64,000 bases of DNA, taken from JBGRPZ01 sp041725955. Its GTDB lineage: Bacteria > Bacteroidota > Bacteroidia > Bacteroidales > JBGRPZ01. The stretch spans positions 1 to 64,000 of the forward strand of contig JBGRQE010000003.1 of assembly GCA_041725955.1 (NCBI GenBank). Reading direction: 5' to 3'. Under the pieces are notes generated by a model that did no database searches, was not told where the DNA came from, and saw only the letters and a program-made list of their open reading frames with translations. Of this stretch, positions 9,401-16,988 are shown piece after piece (the stretch's first letter is position 1; every line of letters starts with the position of its first letter). The position numbers were made by a program, and so were the translations under genes.

Positions 9401-9656
9401 AGCAGGAAGATCTACACGATTCTTACACGATGCTTCATATCTTCGTTTAAAGAACATTACATTGGGTTATAACATTCCTAGATCATTTTTATCAAGGATC
9501 GGTATTAGTAATGCAAAAGTTTATGTACAAGCAAACAATGTATTCACTGTTTCTGGTCTAAAAGGAATTGATCCTGAACAAGCTCTTACAGGTTTGACTA
9601 GTTACAACATACCTATTACAAAGAGTATAAACTTCGGTATTAACTTAGGAATTTAA
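6498..9656 (+). CDS. SusC/RagA-family TonB-linked outer-membrane transporter
   Basis: 1052 residues. Signal peptide 1-22 (ends ILAQ), a CarboxypepD_reg-like beta-sandwich (about 25-105, GTVTDENDEPLPFVTVVVKG), a plug with the SusC signature (DEVMVVAYGTTTKKSFTGS, then PLYVVDG and AASLYGSRAANGVVIITTKK), and a long beta-barrel. It imports an oligomeric nutrient together with the SusD partner encoded next, powered by TonB/ExbBD. No STN domain is present, so there is no sign of direct anti-sigma coupling. No glycoside hydrolase, sulfatase or peptidase gene is adjacent, so the substrate (glycan, peptide or other) is open. It is one of the least AT-rich genes of this part of the window. Confidence 0.95.
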   Translation: MKKISLLLAFLFMLGTQVILAQSKNMTGTVTDENDEPLPFVTVVVKGTTQGTTTGIDGKFTIGVKDSDILVFSFVGYNTVEVPVANKSTVSVNMKTDSRILDEVMVVAYGTTTKKSFTGSATTVKADKLEKIPVTSFDKALQGNVSGLQVTSSSGQPGSGATVRIRGVGSINASSQPLYVVDGVAINGSNLSAIANSDNGTSTNPLAAINPDDIASYTVLKDASAASLYGSRAANGVVIITTKKGKEGKAKIEAKAQWGFSDRAVKGFDLMNADKFYQMAFQGLANRYNPTVAAGNVESVVGFNPFKVPSGESAILPDGSINPNAKLMVNTDWRDAVYRIGRSEEYSVRATGGNKKMNYFISGGYLNQKGIVKHSDYKRYTTTLNLNAQMNDWLKVGMNNNLSYSEQNTPPGAGGGANPVRMSVLFSRAIPLYKLDPITFEPILKDGQKQYNYSNPVSHDFNPIGIGETDIYKTITARVLSNMYAEATILKDFKAKSVFAIEATGLNETRFYNPEHGNGAGPNGLSAKYRISDITMTSTNTLNYEKQINENHKINVLAGQEAIKNHYDYFTGTKGNFPYPGLDQLIAGSDPKEIEQYFTEWTMMSFFGRVNYDISNKYYLSVSARNDGCSRFGKNYKNGQFYSIGGSWRITEEKFMPDWYWLDDLKLRASYGTSGNAGVGDYAHLGLLTFGDNYNGTPGISFSQLANERLSWERNGNLNIALEFTIFNGINSSIDFYNRTSKDLLLNRPTSLTTGFSSRKENLAEMRNTGIEWNLNTTNFSTGDFVWTTNFNLTYNKNEVTALPQKEIINGTKIWTKGESLYTFYMREWAGVNRNDGRPMWLLNETPENEAEYIKTYSGVEGTDQKVYVYNGKVVTSDYSLAQKAKVGDALPKFYGGLSNSFSYKGFDLDFLLYFSIGGNVYNSTEAALSHGGKTIGQNLLASQANSWTPENPDADNPEYLYGNPYNPAGRSTRFLHDASYLRLKNITLGYNIPRSFLSRIGISNAKVYVQANNVFTVSGLKGIDPEQALTGLTSYNIPITKSINFGINLGI

Positions 9657-9683
9657 TTGGGGGTAACACAAAATTTAGAAACA

Positions 9684-11210
9684 ATGAAATTAATAAAATA
9701 TATAGGAATAGTAGCTCTAGGTATTAGCCTAACTGCATCTCTTACGTCGTGTAAGAAAGATTTTCTAGATACAAAACCAAATCATGGTATTGATGTAGAA
9801 AATGGGGATGCAATAAATAGTTTAACAAAAGCCAGTGCTCTTTTAACTGGTACATACGACGATTTATCAGCACAATATGGTATGGGGGCTTTTGGTATAA
9901 TAATGCCAGATCTCTTAGGTGAAGATATCTTAGTAAATAGCTCAAACAACTACAATCGTTTTACAGCTACATACGGGTATAACTTATTACCTAATTACAA
10001 TGATAATTATTACACTTGGGCAAAGCATTATGTTATAATAAAAAATGCAAATGTTCTAATTGATGGTGTAAATAAACTGGAAGTGGCCAATATCAAGGAT
10101 CAAGGTAAAAAAATAGAAATCTTGAGTCAGGCAAGAGCTATAAGAGCCTACTCTCACCTATTTCTTGAAAGAATGTTTGCTGATGCTTATTGTAATGGTA
10201 AAGACAAGCCTGGTATCCCTATTGTAAAAGTACCTAGCTATGACGGAACGGCAAAACCTGGTAGAGCAACTAATGAAGAAGTATATAACTTTATAACAAG
10301 TGAGCTAGAATCAATTTTAAATGGTTATAAAGTTGTTGGTGAAAAATTAGTTCCTGCTTCTGCAAACGAAGGTGGTACTACTTATTTAGGTAGAGCAAGT
10401 AAAGGTCAGGTTGATGAATCAGGTGTTCGTGCATTACTTGCAAACGCATACCTAGATATGGGGTCATTTACAAATGATCCTGCGTTAATGGATAAAGTAA
10501 TTGAAAATACAGATCCTAAATATTTCCCTGGAAAGGTTCTCGTAAATGAAGAGAAATATCTAAAAGGTATGAGTACACCAAATGAAGAAACTATTTGGAG
10601 TATTAGTTATACAGGTAGTGATTACAACTATTATTTGACTGTACAATCATTCTACGATTGGGGTAAAGCAGGATATAGTAGCTTACGCCTAGATGACGAT
10701 TTCGTTTCTACCAAAATGGCTAAAGACGACATTCGTAAAAAGTTTATTGCTTATCATGATGGAAACGGATATTTTATCCAAAAGTTCCCAAGAGTTAATG
10801 GTACTGTAGGTCTTGCTGATGTTATTCTTTTCCGTTATGCTGAAGTTGTTCTTATGCGTGCTGAAGCTTATGCAAGAAAAGGTGAACTAGTACTAGCAAA
10901 AACTGAATTGAATAAAATTAAGACAAGAGCTGGTTTAGCTGAAAGTACTTCTACTGACCAAAAAACTCTTATCGACGAAATTCTTATAGAAAGAAGGCTT
11001 GAGCTATTTGCTGAAGGTAAAAGGGTTTTTGATCTTAAGCGTACAAAAGGTACTCTTGAAAGAAAACAGCCTTCTCATTACTCAAGAATAGATAAAATTG
11101 AGAATTATTATTACGCTATGCCAATCCCTACCGACGAAATCAATGCAAGTAAGGATGCTAATGATAATCAAATAATTGAGCAAAACCCAGACGACCTCTG
11201 GAAGAAATAA
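9684..11210 (+). CDS. SusD/RagB-family nutrient-binding surface lipoprotein
   Basis: 508 residues from ATG 9684. This start is preferred over an in-frame TTG at 9657 because it places a lipoprotein signal directly at the N terminus with lipobox LTSC and Cys23. The body shows SusD features: N-terminal FLDTKP, helical TPR-like regions, and C-terminal LIDEILIERRLELFAEGKR followed by a DLKR motif. It caps the SusC barrel at the cell surface and binds the substrate before import. It lies 27 nt after susC and is followed by a strong terminator, so the operon has only these two genes. Confidence 0.93.
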   Translation: MKLIKYIGIVALGISLTASLTSCKKDFLDTKPNHGIDVENGDAINSLTKASALLTGTYDDLSAQYGMGAFGIIMPDLLGEDILVNSSNNYNRFTATYGYNLLPNYNDNYYTWAKHYVIIKNANVLIDGVNKLEVANIKDQGKKIEILSQARAIRAYSHLFLERMFADAYCNGKDKPGIPIVKVPSYDGTAKPGRATNEEVYNFITSELESILNGYKVVGEKLVPASANEGGTTYLGRASKGQVDESGVRALLANAYLDMGSFTNDPALMDKVIENTDPKYFPGKVLVNEEKYLKGMSTPNEETIWSISYTGSDYNYYLTVQSFYDWGKAGYSSLRLDDDFVSTKMAKDDIRKKFIAYHDGNGYFIQKFPRVNGTVGLADVILFRYAEVVLMRAEAYARKGELVLAKTELNKIKTRAGLAESTSTDQKTLIDEILIERRLELFAEGKRVFDLKRTKGTLERKQPSHYSRIDKIENYYYAMPIPTDEINASKDANDNQIIEQNPDDLWKK

Positions 11211-11231
11211 CCCACTTATATTAAAAAGCAG

Positions 11232-11275
11232 AGGGGACTATCCAAATTTAAAGGATAGTCCCCTTCTTGTTTTTA
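11232..11275 (+). terminator. Strong terminator of the SusC/SusD operon
   Basis: AGGGGACTATCC (11232-11243) pairs perfectly with GGATAGTCCCCT (11253-11264) around a 9-nt loop, followed by a T-rich tail. Confidence 0.9.
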
Positions 11276-11339
11276 TCTCAAAAAAGAGATATTGTATATT
11301 TATATTACTTCCCATTATTAAAATAAGTGCGATAAACTT

Positions 11340-11347
11340 TACTTTTG
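11340..11347 (+). promoter_or_regulatory. -7 promoter box of the thioesterase gene
   Basis: TACTTTTG matches TAnnTTTG exactly. The -33 position carries TTA rather than TTG. The predicted start near 11353 leaves a leader of about 14 nt before ATG 11367. Confidence 0.5.
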
Positions 11348-11366
11348 AAAAAATTTACGATTCCAA

Positions 11367-12104
11367 ATGAATAAAGGAAACAACAATAATATTTGGGAAA
11401 AGAAATACCAAATAGGGTTTAATCAACTTAATCCTGAAGGGAAAATGCATCTATTTGCATTATTCGATCTAATTCAAGAGGCCGCCTGGCTGCATGCAGA
11501 AGAAATTGGATTTGGATATAAGTTTGTAACAAAACATCAAAAGTCATTCGTCCTATATCAAACCGATTTTAAAATTATACGACCACCCGAATGTAATGAA
11601 TCTATTACTGTAAAAACGTGGGCAAGTGATATAAACAACCTATTTGCTGAAAGAGAATTCCTTATACTAAATCTTAAGGGTGAAATATTGGTGCAAGTTA
11701 GTTCGCAATGGCTACTTATTGACAATATTAAAAGAAGGATTATAAAACCTAATATTCTTCAGTCTTTTAATTACAGTGTAGTCAAGCATAAATTACTTGA
11801 TCAGAAGAAAATTAGAATACCCAAAAGCAATCTATCAAAAATAAGAGCAATTCAGCATAAGGTGAATTATTCTGAAATTGATATTAATGGACACACTAAT
11901 AGCGGGCGATATACAGAATGGATTCAAAATATTCTAGAAGAAAGATTTAAACTCAACCCCACCTCTTCTTTCAATATTTGTTTTATGCATGAGACTCATC
12001 TAAATGATGAAATTCAAATAAGCCTTTATCAAAATAAAGAGACTTACTTTATTGAAGGTAAGAACTGTAATACTGTATGCTTTAGAGCATCATTGAAAGA
12101 ATAA
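11367..12104 (+). CDS. Acyl-ACP thioesterase (FatA/FatB-like)
   Basis: 245 residues forming two tandem hot-dog domains, the normal size for bacterial acyl-ACP thioesterases. The N-terminal half has LFALFDLIQEAAWLHAEEIG. The second half has VNYSEIDINGHTNSGRYTEW, the motif that contains the catalytic Asn/His region in plant FatA-type enzymes. It hydrolyses acyl-ACP to free fatty acid and ACP in the cytoplasm. Monocistronic, with its own -7 box and a shared bidirectional terminator. Chain-length preference cannot be judged. Confidence 0.85.
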   Translation: MNKGNNNNIWEKKYQIGFNQLNPEGKMHLFALFDLIQEAAWLHAEEIGFGYKFVTKHQKSFVLYQTDFKIIRPPECNESITVKTWASDINNLFAEREFLILNLKGEILVQVSSQWLLIDNIKRRIIKPNILQSFNYSVVKHKLLDQKKIRIPKSNLSKIRAIQHKVNYSEIDINGHTNSGRYTEWIQNILEERFKLNPTSSFNICFMHETHLNDEIQISLYQNKETYFIEGKNCNTVCFRASLKE

Positions 12105-12107
12105 TAT

Positions 12108-12151
12108 AAAACTGTGAAACCTAGATCTTGAAATCTAAGTTTCACAGTTTT
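12108..12151. terminator. Bidirectional terminator between convergent genes
   Basis: AAACTGTGAAAC and GTTTCACAGTTT pair, with an inner TAGAT/ATCTA helix. A-run and T-run on opposite sides let it serve both the thioesterase gene and the nucleosidase gene. Confidence 0.85.
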
Positions 12152-12154
12152 GGT

Positions 12155-12889
12155 TTAATGTAAGTCTGATAAATTCTTACCTATACAGTAATTAATGAAT
12201 TTATGTAAAGCATTACTTAAGTTTTTGGATGCTTGACTCAGATTTGAAAGAAATTCTTTGTGTGTAGGATGCGGACCATCCACAATATCGGTTATAGACT
12301 TGAATATTACCAATGGCTGCTGATAATAAGAACATATCTTTGCTATTGCAGCAGCTTCCATATCTTTTAACTCCCCGCTATAGGAATCAACATTACATTT
12401 ATCATGATCGGAATAATCTAAGCTCGAACCTGTAGTAACTACTCCTTGTTTAAGTCCAAACTTAGATGAAACATCAGTGAGTTCAATGCATGGAAAAGCA
12501 CCCAATCCCATCTTTTCATAGTCGCCCAACGGAATGCGTCTATCGTGGAAATACACACCTGATTTGGCAGTATACACCTCTCCTATTTTACCTCCACGGC
12601 ATGCAAAACCTCCGGCGGTTCCTGCATTGATAATCAAATCGGGCTTTAATTCCTGAATTACCGACATAGTTGAGATTACAGCATTTTCGGTTCCTATACT
12701 TTCAACTTGGTGAACAGGATCTTTTCCGTTAAGTATTAAATCAATCTGAACATCAATAGCTCTATTTCTATATACTTCCATAGGCAAGCATGAATCAAAT
12801 ACGCCATCAACTTTTTGAAGATTATAGTCTTCAATCAATGTTGCGGCTTCTTCACGCATAGCCATTATTATTGCAATTTTTCGTATCAT
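12155..12889 (-). CDS. MTA/SAH nucleosidase-like enzyme (phosphorylase superfamily)
   Basis: 244 residues of the PNP/UDP phosphorylase fold. Visible motifs are IAIIMAMREEAATLI (the third acidic position, Glu14, matches Glu12 of E. coli MTAN), NAGTAGG, DMEAAAIA (purine/ribose-binding Met-Glu) and ITDIVDG (catalytic Asp equivalent to Asp197). The expected reaction is hydrolysis of methylthioadenosine and/or S-adenosylhomocysteine to adenine plus the ribose moiety, feeding methyl-cycle salvage. It has somewhat longer loops than E. coli MtnN and looks closer to plant-type MTA nucleosidases, so S-adenosylhomocysteine activity is uncertain. Confidence 0.8.
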   Translation of the reverse strand: MIRKIAIIMAMREEAATLIEDYNLQKVDGVFDSCLPMEVYRNRAIDVQIDLILNGKDPVHQVESIGTENAVISTMSVIQELKPDLIINAGTAGGFACRGGKIGEVYTAKSGVYFHDRRIPLGDYEKMGLGAFPCIELTDVSSKFGLKQGVVTTGSSLDYSDHDKCNVDSYSGELKDMEAAAIAKICSYYQQPLVIFKSITDIVDGPHPTHKEFLSNLSQASKNLSNALHKFINYCIGKNLSDLH

Positions 12890-12913
12890 AATCTATTTCT
12901 AATATAGAAGAAC

Positions 12914-12952
12914 AAAAAAACCATGCCTAAAATATCAGTTTTTCAGACATGG
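12914..12952 (-). terminator. Terminator of the dehydrogenase-HD protein operon
   Basis: On the minus strand CCATGTCT pairs with AGGCATGG (one G-U pair) and is followed by seven T residues. Confidence 0.75.
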
Positions 12953-12985
12953 CCTTTGTTTATATACAACAGTATGACTATAATT

Positions 12986-13537
12986 TTATTTCAATCTCTC
13001 CTTAAAAGGTAAAAACGTCATAAAATCGGCATGATGCACTACATACGCCTCAGTGGTTCTTTTAACCATATTTCCTTCGCCAGCATGAGTGGCAATAATA
13101 TGGCACACTTCGGCAGGAACTTCGCATTCTTCTGCCAGGGAAACACCAGAGAAAGGATGTCTTAAATACTTTCCATATTTTCCCTGAACAGCCTTTCCAT
13201 TGTCGTCAAGTTCATATTCTAATAACTTTCCTACATCTGCAAGAATAGCTCCGGATATAAGCACATCCATATCAACAGTTAATTCGCCATGATAAAACTC
13301 GTTGATTTTCATTCCTGCATCTTTTGCAATATGGACTACAGATCGTTTATGATCCATAAAACTAACCTTTAAGTCGGGTCCACAAAGCAATGTAAAGGGT
13401 ATATTATTTAGATCATTGGCAGTCAAAACACTTCTTTGGAGTGCTAGCTCCCATGTTTTGGCAGTTTTTTCTCGTAAAGAGATATCTTCGATCCAATTCA
13501 GTTCGGGCCAGAGTGCAAAAACAGTTTCTTTCATCAA
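12986..13537 (-). CDS. HD-superfamily protein with an altered metal motif
   Basis: 183 residues with the layout of a small HD phosphohydrolase domain: His63/His69 in the first helix, the central segment SGAILADVGKLLEYE, then ATHAGEG (His151) and VHHADF (His168-169). At the central HD doublet, His is replaced by Ala100 next to Asp101, so one expected metal ligand is missing. It is encoded 13 nt downstream of the dehydrogenase gene under the same promoter. Substrate unknown. It may be a divergent phosphohydrolase using other ligands, or a regulatory HD protein without catalysis. Confidence 0.7.
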   Translation of the reverse strand: MMKETVFALWPELNWIEDISLREKTAKTWELALQRSVLTANDLNNIPFTLLCGPDLKVSFMDHKRSVVHIAKDAGMKINEFYHGELTVDMDVLISGAILADVGKLLEYELDDNGKAVQGKYGKYLRHPFSGVSLAEECEVPAEVCHIIATHAGEGNMVKRTTEAYVVHHADFMTFLPFKERLK

Positions 13538-13550
13538 TTGTAATTTAGAT

Positions 13551-14744
13551 TTACAACTTTGCTATTACAGCATCTGTCAATTCGTGGGTAGAAGCAGCAC
13601 CTTCCTTTACAACATCTGGGCGACCAGGCATTTTCATCATATCGTAGGTTCTTACTTTTCCCTCGGCGATAACCTCAGCAATAGCATTTCGGATGCGTTT
13701 GGCAATGTCGCATTCATTTATGTAATCTAACATCATACATGCCGATTCCATCATTGCCATTGGGTTTACAATTGAAGTTTCGTAATCGGCATACTTAGGA
13801 GCCGATCCATGAGTAGGTTCAAATACAGCAACTCCAGAATCAGACATCTGAGCGCTACATGCAAAACCTAAACCTCCGATTAAACCTGCAAAACCGTCAG
13901 AAACAATGTCGCCAAACATATTACCCGCAACTATAACACCATAGTTTTCCGGATTCTTGGTTAGCCACATCATTTGAGCATCGATATTTGTATTCCACAA
14001 TTGGATTTCAGGATAATCGTTCTTTTGTATTTCCTTTGCCATTGTAAACATCATTCCAGATGTTTCTCTAATCACATTAGGTTTTTCACACACTGTAACA
14101 GACTTATAATTATACTTACGTGCATAATCAAAGGCTGCTCTTAAAATTCGTTCGGTAGATTTCTTTGTGAATATTCGGGTTGAAACTGAGATTTCTTCTT
14201 TTGGGGTTTCTCCAAAGTTCTTTATAAACTTAGGATGTGTCATTAGGGCTTCATGAACTTGTTTTGGTGGATCCGACCACTCTACTCCACCATACAAACC
14301 TTCTGTATTTTGACGGAAAATGGCTACATCAACCAATGGTTCTTCGATAGTATCATTAGCACCACGACGAATAAAGTTTAGAGGATTGCCTTTATAAGTT
14401 CGACATGGACGTATACAAATATCCAAATTAAAGTATTGACGTAAACCAACAATAGGACTACTATAAACCAATTCTTTATCTTTTAACTCATCGGCAAGCT
14501 CGTCAAAAGCTTCGTCTTTTGGCTTTGATGTTATTGCACCAAACAATCCGATTTTATGTTCTTCGAGAAGCTTAATAGTTCTATCGGGCAATGGGTTACC
14601 TTCTTTGCACCAAAAGTCCCAACCAATATCTCCTTCAACATAATTTGCATCGAAACCTGCTGCATCCAATAGGCGAATTGTTTCTTCTAATACTACTTTC
14701 CCTATACCATCTCCTGGCATAGCTACAATAGTTCTTTTTGACAT
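13551..14744 (-). CDS. Isocitrate/isopropylmalate dehydrogenase family (probable NAD(P)-isocitrate dehydrogenase)
   Basis: 397 residues of the beta-decarboxylating dehydrogenase fold: N-terminal MPGDGIGK, substrate region LRQYFNLDICIRPCRTY, FRQNTEGLYGG, the KPNVIRETSG segment, the metal Asp region NMFGDIVSD, and cofactor loop EPTHGSAPKYA. The reaction would be oxidative decarboxylation of isocitrate (or a homolog such as 3-isopropylmalate or homoisocitrate). No leucine-biosynthesis genes are nearby, and the RPC rather than an ENLRP-like motif favours isocitrate, but specificity is inference. It is first in an operon with the HD-like protein, with a consensus promoter upstream. Confidence 0.8.
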   Translation of the reverse strand: MSKRTIVAMPGDGIGKVVLEETIRLLDAAGFDANYVEGDIGWDFWCKEGNPLPDRTIKLLEEHKIGLFGAITSKPKDEAFDELADELKDKELVYSSPIVGLRQYFNLDICIRPCRTYKGNPLNFIRRGANDTIEEPLVDVAIFRQNTEGLYGGVEWSDPPKQVHEALMTHPKFIKNFGETPKEEISVSTRIFTKKSTERILRAAFDYARKYNYKSVTVCEKPNVIRETSGMMFTMAKEIQKNDYPEIQLWNTNIDAQMMWLTKNPENYGVIVAGNMFGDIVSDGFAGLIGGLGFACSAQMSDSGVAVFEPTHGSAPKYADYETSIVNPMAMMESACMMLDYINECDIAKRIRNAIAEVIAEGKVRTYDMMKMPGRPDVVKEGAASTHELTDAVIAKL

Positions 14745-14795
14745 TATTTAGCGTTTTCGTGAATAAATATAATAGCTTTTCTGAATTTAGCATGT

Positions 14796-14825
14796 CAAAT
14801 ATACAAAGGCATTGCAGCATTTCAA
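14796..14825 (-). promoter_or_regulatory. Promoter of the dehydrogenase-HD operon
   Basis: Minus strand TTG (14823-14825), 19-nt spacer, TATATTTG (14796-14803). The predicted start is near 14790, giving a leader of about 46 nt. Confidence 0.75.
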
Positions 14826-14891
14826 ATGCATTACTTTAAATTAAAATAAATTTAAATAAACTTAAGGAAGGTCAGTAATATGGGTAGAAAC

Positions 14892-14918
14892 AAAAAAAGG
14901 ATGCCTAATAGCATCCCT
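14892..14918 (-). terminator. Terminator of the MFS transporter gene
   Basis: On the minus strand GGATGC pairs with GCATCC around a 6-nt loop and is followed by a run of seven T residues. Confidence 0.75.
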
Positions 14919-14943
14919 TTATACAAGTGAATCATAAAGATTC

Positions 14944-16344
14944 TTATTTTTTGATATTTGGTAATTCAAGTCCAAATCCTTTTTTCTTATCCTCTGCTTT
15001 CAACCATACAGCAAAAAAGAATGCAAGCACCCCACAAGCAACAAAAATTAAACTTGGGTAATAATAATCATATCGTGCATCAATTCCTTGTTGAATTTGT
15101 TCTGCAACTCCAGGGTTAGAAGCCTTCAAAACAACTCCTGTTAAATAAGGAACTGCCATCAATCCTAAATTTTGAATAAAGAAAATAACAGCATAAGCTG
15201 ATCCTAAATATCTTTCATCTACAATTTTAGGTACAGATGGCCACATTGCAGAAGGAACTAATGAGAAACCAACTCCTAAAATAAAGATAGCAATATATGC
15301 CAATATTTCATTATTTGGAGCAAATGCATATATTGAATGAACAATAATTAACAAAATTGATCCTAAAATCATAATACTTGCACCTTTACCTTTACGGTCA
15401 TATATTGTACCAAAAACTGGTGTTAATAACATATTACCAAAAGGTAATAATCCAGCAACAAAACCTGCTGTTGCAACAGTCATACCATATTTATGGTGCA
15501 TCAAATCTGATGCAAACTTAATAAATGGGAATACTGCTGAATAAAAAAGAACACAAAGTATTGCAATTAAAATAAAACCACGATTAGTAAATAATCTTAA
15601 TACATCGCCAAAACGGAAAGCTTCTTCTTCTTCCTCTTCACTATCTACACCATCCTCTTTATCAATTTTTTTATCCATTCCATAATAAATCAAGAATGTC
15701 ATTAAACCAATAACAAGTAATAAAACACCAAAGCCAACAGGTAAAGAAATATCAGCTTGTTCTTTTAAATTAGAAATTGGTACAGCAAACCATAAAGCAC
15801 CTAACATACCAAAACGAGCTACTGCCATTTCTATACCCATTGCTAAAGCAAGTTCTTTTCCTTTAAACCACTTTACAATAATTTTAGAAACAGTAATACC
15901 CGCCATTTCAACACCCATACCAAAAATAGCATATCCAAGAAATGAACATTTCACTGATACAGGATATTGAGTCAAGAAACTATCAAAAAAACCAAATAAT
16001 GGACCTCCACTAATGAAGGTATCTGTCAATCCATAATAATTTAGAGATGCCCCAACAATCATTATAATAGCAGATGTTATACTAGTAAAACGGATGCCCA
16101 TTTTATCTAAAATAACACCTCCAAAAATCAACATTAAAAATGTTACGTTAAAGAAAGCATATGCCCCAGTAAAAAAGCCATATGTTTCACCATCCCAACC
16201 ATGCTGTGCCTCAAGAGCTCCTTTTAGAGGAGATAATACATCAGTAAAAAAATACCCTGTCAACATAGTAAACGCAACAAGACCCAAAACAGTCCATCGC
16301 ACAGTCGCTGATTCTCTAAGCGACTTTTTAATAGCTTGTGTCAT
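14944..16344 (-). CDS. MFS transporter (NarK/oxalate-formate-type)
   Basis: About 466 residues with 12 predicted membrane segments and a central acidic cytoplasmic loop (DSEEEEEEAFRFGDV). Motif A-like GGVILDKMG follows TM2, and a repeat (IYDRKGKG) appears in the second half. It would move a small solute across the inner membrane by symport or antiport; the substrate is not identifiable. ATG at 16344 is preferred to an in-frame TTG at 16377 because the following residues resemble a normal MFS N terminus. Monocistronic, with its own terminator. Confidence 0.85.
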   Translation of the reverse strand: MTQAIKKSLRESATVRWTVLGLVAFTMLTGYFFTDVLSPLKGALEAQHGWDGETYGFFTGAYAFFNVTFLMLIFGGVILDKMGIRFTSITSAIIMIVGASLNYYGLTDTFISGGPLFGFFDSFLTQYPVSVKCSFLGYAIFGMGVEMAGITVSKIIVKWFKGKELALAMGIEMAVARFGMLGALWFAVPISNLKEQADISLPVGFGVLLLVIGLMTFLIYYGMDKKIDKEDGVDSEEEEEEAFRFGDVLRLFTNRGFILIAILCVLFYSAVFPFIKFASDLMHHKYGMTVATAGFVAGLLPFGNMLLTPVFGTIYDRKGKGASIMILGSILLIIVHSIYAFAPNNEILAYIAIFILGVGFSLVPSAMWPSVPKIVDERYLGSAYAVIFFIQNLGLMAVPYLTGVVLKASNPGVAEQIQQGIDARYDYYYPSLIFVACGVLAFFFAVWLKAEDKKKGFGLELPNIKK

Positions 16345-16646
16345 AAAATAAAGTTTTTTAAAATGCTCCAAATTCAATCTGCGCGAAGATAATACAAATC
16401 TTCAGCAAACAAAAGCCATCATTTATCGTAGGCACCAACACCCTAACAAGAAACTGACTTTCAATTGTCATCCCAACCAGTTTAAAACGCATAAAAAAAA
16501 CTCAAATTTCATTTCTTCTTAAAAAATCATAATTATCCTTCAATTACCTAATATAAAGTCGTTCTAAAGCATACACTATCAATAGCACCAAGTTGCATTA
16601 TCAAACTCTCTGCTTCGCATTATCAATTATGCGGCCTGCTCTTGGC

Positions 16647-16756
16647 CATGCCACTGTGTAGCACTCAACATGCCACTGTGTAGCATTCGCTATGCCACTA
16701 TGTAGCATTTGCCGTGCCACTGTGTAGCATTTGCCGTGCCACTGTGTAGCATGGGC
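16647..16756. repeat. Five tandem copies of a 22-bp repeat
   Basis: Five head-to-tail 22-bp units share the core TGCCACTGTGTAGCA with variable last bases (one unit has CTA for CTG). There are no spacers, so this is not a CRISPR. The unit length is not a multiple of three and no frame stays open with a signal, so it is non-coding. It is distinctly more GC-rich than its surroundings. Confidence 0.9.
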
Positions 16757-16959
16757 AGGTATAAGCCTTCGTTTTGTCTAAACGCCTGCGTCACTTTATC
16801 CAATCAAGCTATTTATTTCGAATAATCGAGGGAGTTAAATTTATAAAATCAAGAATTCCTTTCACTTCTTTTTTTATGGTTCGAACAATTCGGCTAGTAT
16901 TTTTTTGTTCTCATAGATAAATTAATGTAGTCTAACATCTATTCGTCAGCTGATATTTA

Positions 16960-16967
16960 TATTTTTG
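16960..16967 (+). promoter_or_regulatory. -7 promoter box of the CCA-adding enzyme gene
   Basis: TATTTTTG is an exact match. The start near 16972 lies downstream of an in-frame TTG at 16965 and supports ATG 16989 as the real start codon. No clear TTG at -33. Confidence 0.5.
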
Positions 16968-16988
16968 CAGGCTGAAATAAAAAATAGC

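Larger units (their letters stand above)
16345..16988. other. Intergenic region with tandem repeats
   Basis: About 640 bases between divergently transcribed genes. It contains the five-copy 22-bp repeat (16647-16756), an AT-rich flank, and the promoter of the CCA-adding enzyme near 16960. No protein or RNA gene was recognised. Confidence 0.7.

Noticed and set aside
9657..9683. TTG start of the SusD-like gene
   Set aside because: Starting at 9657 would place nine polar residues before the lipoprotein signal; ATG 9684 gives a normal signal.
11176..11370. 64-residue plus-strand frame
   Set aside because: It runs through the end of the SusD gene and the strong terminator hairpin, and has no start signal.
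16647..16756. CRISPR-like array
   Set aside because: The 22-bp units are directly adjacent with no spacers and no cas genes are present.
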